Shown here piece by piece: positions 53,901-59,900 of a stretch of 64,000 nt of DNA (position 1 is its first letter; every line of letters begins with the position of its first letter). Below the pieces are notes generated by a model. It worked only from the letters and a program-made list of their open reading frames with translations, had not been told where the DNA came from and did no database searches. The stretch is from Lepus europaeus (taxonomy: Eukaryota; Chordata; Mammalia; Lagomorpha; Leporidae): contig NC_084827.1 in assembly GCF_033115175.1 (NCBI RefSeq), positions 24,980,001 through 25,044,000 on the forward strand. Direction: 5' to 3'. Position numbers and translations under genes: made by a program.

Positions 53901-56900
53901 TAACTGCATTAAAAGTTTATTTAACTTGTGCCTGGACTTGTGGCATAGAAGGTTAAGCCTCTGCCTGTAGTGCTAGCAGCCCTATGGGCACCGGTTCAAG
54001 TCCCGGCTGTTCCACAGCCAATCTAGCTCCCTGCTAATGTGTCAGCCAATCTAGCTCCCTGCTTGCTAATGTGTCTGGGAAAGCAGCGGAAGATGGCTCG
54101 AGTATTTCAGCCCCTGCATCCATTTCTGAAAAACTCAGAAGTAGCTCCTGGCTCCCGGCTCCAGCCTGGCCCAGTCCCGGCATTTTGGATAGTGAACCAA
54201 TGAATGGAAGATCTCTCTCTCTCTTTTTTTTTAAAGATTTATTTATTTATTTGAAAGAGTTACACAGAGAGAGAAGGAGAGAAAGAGAGAGAGGTCTGGT
54301 GTACTCCCCAATTGGCCGCAACAGCGGAGCTGTGCCGATCCAAAGCCAAGAGCCAGTAGCTTCTTCCAGGTCTCCCACGCGGGTGCAGGGGCCCAAGCAC
54401 TTGGGCCATCTTCTACTGCTTTCCCAGCCATAGCAGAGAGCTAGATCAGAAGTGGAGCAGCCAGGACTTGAACCAGTGCCCATATGGGATGCTGGCACTG
54501 CAGGCGGCAGCTTTACCCACTTATGCCACAGTGCTAGCCCCCGAAGATCTCTTGATCTTTCTCCCTCTATCCCTCTTTCTCCCTTACTCCTTCTCTCTGT
54601 ATTTCTGCCTTTGAAATAAAGAAATATTTTTTTAAAAAGGAAAAAAGAATTAACTTAAATATTTTCAAAAGACATATGAGAATTATATTTTGCCATACTT
54701 ATTTTTAATAAACAAGGGTAGATTTTTATAGTTTGTGGTTATTTTATCTGTTGTAGTTGAATAATTTGGATCCAGAATTGAAGAATCTTTTTGATATGTG
54801 TGGAATCTCAGAGGCACAACTTAAAGACAGAGAAACATCAAAAGTTATATATGACTTTATTGAAAAAACGGGAGGTGTGGAAGCTGTTAAAAATGAACTG
54901 CGAAGGCAAGGTAACTTTTATTTCTATTTTTCTTTTTATCTTTTGATGTCAGCTTCAGTTTTGAGCAAAATATTTGAATTTATTGATAGTTAATTTGGCC
55001 CATCATATTATATATTATATTATTTTGCAACTGAAAACTTGGTATGATTTTTTAAAGTGTTTTTAAAGTTTTATATTAAATTTATGAAAATCCACACAAA
55101 ATTTTCCAGTTGTCGTATTTAGAAAAAAAATTATAGTTAAGTAAATAATTTACTCCATGAATCCTGGAAACCACTGTTAAGGTTGGTTGTACTTTAGTAG
55201 TTATTTAATCATTAAGGTATTTTCAGAATATAAACGTAAATCTTTTTATTTTGAAATGCAAACTTTTTTCTTGTATAAAATATAAAAGTTCAGTTTAGTT
55301 CCTAGGAATACAGTTTGCAGTGTTTTAAGATCTGATGATTCATTTGAAGTATCTTATATTTTAGTTGTATCTTAATTATCACAGTAAAATGCAGATAAAT
55401 TATGTTGTTTGTTGATAGTCATCTTTGCCACCTTGTTCATATGAGATTGCTTTTCTTCCTAGTATTTACATTCTCATACCATAGCAGAGCAAAAACTTCA
55501 GTTAAAACCTTCTTCTGAAGAATTTAGCTATCGTTTTAAATTAGATATTTGACTGAGCTTTTTTGCCTCTGCTATCTATTCAGTCTTGATTGTTAAATTC
55601 ATTTGTTTGATTTACTCATTCATGCATGCATTCCTTGATGTATTCATTAATATTATGCCAGCACTGGATTTAGGATATTTAGAAGTGAAGATATGGTTTC
55701 TGCTGTCAGTCTGCTGTGAAAGTAGATATGTAAACAAGTTGAAGCTCATAATTACTGTTGTAGAAAAACAGCACTTTTTCTACTGAAGCTAGCAGAAGTT
55801 GATTTATCTTACTATGTGAACAAATTACATTTGCACATTCTTTGGGCACAGCACCATTGATTTTTTTAAATGCTCCATGTCAGTCCTAGTTACTGTTGGT
55901 TTGCAGCGATGGAAGGTCTTAAGAATGGTAGTGTGTCTCTCGACTTTGCCTCTAAATGCACAGCAGCAAATGTTCTCAGGCTCTCTCAGCTGTCTGGATT
56001 TACAAGTTTACAAATTAATCTTGACATTACTGAACCATCCATACTGCTGACCTCTCACCTGAATGTCTGAACTATTAGCTGACAATATTTTAGTTGATTA
56101 TATTAGTTTAAAGCTTTGTTGGTGCTGCTTTTATTTCACCTGCTTTTAAAACATTAAATTAGATAGGGTTCTTGATTGAATTCCATAAAACCAACCAAAA
56201 AAAGACAAAGGCATTAAAAATGTCTTTTGAGAATAAAGTATAAGATAGAGCAATTTTTTATTGTATTTAAGACCCTCTCAGGAACATTTCAGATTAGAGG
56301 TGGGAAACATTTGGCCTGCAGGCTGTGTAAGGCCCACAAAATCATCTAGAAAGGGCACATAATTTAAGATTCAAAAGTATGGAAAAAATTAGGAAAGGAA
56401 AAGTTAAAGAAATTGTCTTAAAATATGCTTTGTATGTAATGAGATTTATAAAAAGTAATTTGACTTGCGATTTCCAACATACCTTTCTGTGTGTATACAA
56501 TTGTTTGAAGTCCATTAACTTACAATAATCTGTTCTGTAGGTCCACCACAATGGAGTGGTATGTATTGGGATATTATTTAACCTGGTGCTCTAAATTATG
56601 CATGTTGTGATGTGTTCCTTTTCAGAGGAGCTAGAGCTCATATATCCTGCTTGTATCATTTCCAGTGAGACTTTCTGCCTGGTAGTGAAACTAATATTTT
56701 GGAAATGTATATGCCAAAATTTTAAAAAATTAATTCTGTATGAATCAGAGCTTATTCTTTGATTATCATCTAAATAATTTTATTGAAATTCTATGGATTT
56801 AAAAAAGAAAAAAACACCTCTTGTCCTCCAAAGCATCCCTGTGTTTATTACTAATTATTCTTAGTATTTTTTAATGATTGCTTTTCACATTTGACAGTTT

Positions 56901-59900
56901 TTCAATAACCTATATAAAATCAATTTACATTCTTACAGTAATTTGCATCAGAGAGGAAGAAAGAAACACACAAAAAAACAGTGTTACAGATACCCACTCA
57001 GAGAGTTGTCAGTATTCCCATAAATGTAAATTTGGGTCAAATAAAATTTTTCTGGTTTTTTTGAATCTTGAGAGTATATGATAGTTCTTTAATTAGTTTC
57101 CTGAAGTCTATAATAGTCCATCTTTTAAGTGTTACGCAGCTTATAATTCTTATAAATGTGTAGAGTTGTCTGTCAGTAGTCACTATCAGCATTTATCTGA
57201 AATAATAATTGGGTTTAAATATATCAAACTTACTTTATAGTATGCCATCAAGATAAGGTGTGGGTTTTTTTTTTTCTGTAGCTTCAGAAACTAAGCTTTT
57301 TTAACTAAGCTTTGATAGTAAGAGCAGTTTTCTAATGTTTGCTTTACTTTATTTCATTTTTGAAAACTCTTAAAAATACTATTGCCATTCTGGGTCTAGT
57401 GCCTTTGGTGGCTCTTAGAATTCTGAAAATATATAGATGGTCAGATGTCCTCCTTGCAGAGTGTAGTGCCTGCTTAGAAGACTTTTTTGTCTACCATGTC
57501 TCCTTTCCTTTCCTGTCAGTTCTTTCACATTTTTACCTTGGAATATAGCATGTCTTTTGCATACTTTGCTTTTTATGTAAATATAATACAGACTATAAAA
57601 AATTGAAAGTTGCTAAAAACATAGATAAGTTTGCTGTCACAAAATAATAGACATACTGAACTTATACTGTACTCAAATTTGATGTAACTAGTAATTGATT
57701 AATTATAAGTTAAGGCTCTCCCTTTTCTGGGGCAATGATTTAGTGTCTATCTGAATGGGTGTTAACTGGACCCCAAAGTATTCCAATAAATACACTTATT
57801 ATAAGTTCTAGTGTTTGATGAAAACACATGGAATAATTATTTGTTTAATACAAAATGTAGTAGAATAGGCTGAATCCTTTTCCCTTGATTAACAGATGCC
57901 CAAATTTTTAAAATGCCAGTCTAGACAAATATTGTGATTTAAAATAAAAAACCTAAAACATTAACATGAAATTTAATATCTGTTTGAAGGTTTATTGTAT
58001 TGTCTTTTTATCAGGAGTATACATACGATATATATGCCATAGCCTCTCTTTGGTCCTTTAATTGCAAAATATGTTATTTTTGGTCTAGTTAGAGAATTCA
58101 GTGAACCTTAGCTATAGTGTCCACACTTTCAGTATATCTTGTATAAATCCTAGGAACATCCATTGTGATGGCCTGTAACTAAGCAGGATAATTCTCCTGC
58201 TTCCAAATATATGTTATTTCCAATTTGAAAAGTTTATATGCCAAGAAGCAATACCCATGTGAATACTGGCCTTGCTGCATGTTTCAGTTAATATTTATAA
58301 TTATATTTGGTAGTAAATATTTATAACATGATTTCCATGAGTTTCACAAGTGAAGTTGGAAGATACCATTTTATTCCCTTGGAGTAAGTTTGTTTTTTCC
58401 TGCTGCTATCATGCATTACTGAATTTCTAAACCTGTTGTTATTTGTAGCTGAGTTACCTATTTATGATTGAGTACATTGTATAGGAATATCCATTATTAC
58501 CATTTACACTTTGTGTCAGTAATGCAAACAGCTATTATGGATACTAGGATTTCTCTTCTCCTAAAGATAGTTAATTTTTCTATTTAGTCTTTAAAAGGAG
58601 AAATAATAAAGCAAAAATGAGCATCCTGTGTCTGAAATGCTTGAGCCCAGAAGTATTTCAGATTTTGTGGTGTTTTGGATTTTGGAATATTTGCATATAC
58701 ATAGTGAGATATTTTAGATTGAGACCTGGGTCTAAACGCTAAATTTACTTACATTTCAAATATACCTTACACATATTTACTGAAGGTGGTTTATAACAGT
58801 GTTTTTAGGGTGTCTGTGTCACATGAGGTCAGTTGTGGTATTTTCACTTGTATCATCATAAAAAAAATTTAGATTTTTGAAGCATTTCAGGCTTCAGATT
58901 TTTTTATCAGGGTGTTCAACCTGCACATTGTTATGACAAAGCCATGTCTACAGAAATATAATAAAGATAAAATATAATACTTTAAGATTTTAGTTATTCT
59001 CCAACATGGTTGCTTTACTTTGTTTTCCGCAATCTTCTCTTGAATAGAACAAGAGAATGTAAACATTAGAATGTAAATAAACATTGTTGATATCAGAATA
59101 ATGGTAATTTTTGATTAATAAGTTTAGTTTAATTTTGCAGTTCATAAAAATTCTGTTGATTTGTTAATTTGTTAATAATCAATACACATCTGATAAATGA
59201 GCATTTCCGGTGAGCAAACAAGCTCCCTATGCCATTCCTGGAATTACTGATTTTCTTTTAGAAATCTAGGACATCAGACTATATCAGAAGCACCAATGTA
59301 AATTAGATGACAAAGCTTTGTATTTTAAAAGAGAAAGCATAGTTGAGTTTTGGCTCAGTTTAATGTGAATAAATTCTAACAGATAATACCACATTAATTA
59401 CATTAATTCTAAATGTGTCAGCTGAAATAATCAGTTTTGTTAGAGTTTGTTCAGCAAGTCAAACAGGATTTAAATTCAGAAGCTTCTGAAATGGCTGCTT
59501 CCCAGGCTTCTGTTTGGCTGCAGTTTATAACTTTCCTACAGGGTTGGTATGTGCTCTGAATCAGGTTTAAATAAGACAGATTAATGTGTGATTATCAGTC
59601 ACATTAAAAATCAAGGAGGATATTTGGTAATGTTTACCATCTTGAATATTGATTAAGTAGGTACATTACATTCCCTTACTCTGATGTTATCTATACACAG
59701 AGAGAGGCAAACAGTGGGGTTGTTAATCATTTTTACTATAATGACCCTAAGAGGTGAAGCTTACTTCTTTTAAGGTAAAACGAATATCCTGGGTTTGTTG
59801 AAAAGCCATGGTGCCCAGGAAGTGACTAACAGGGCTCCTTCTGAGCAAGGATAGTAGTCCAGCTGACTTAGGCCTCTGCAGGAACCATTCTGTTCTTAAG

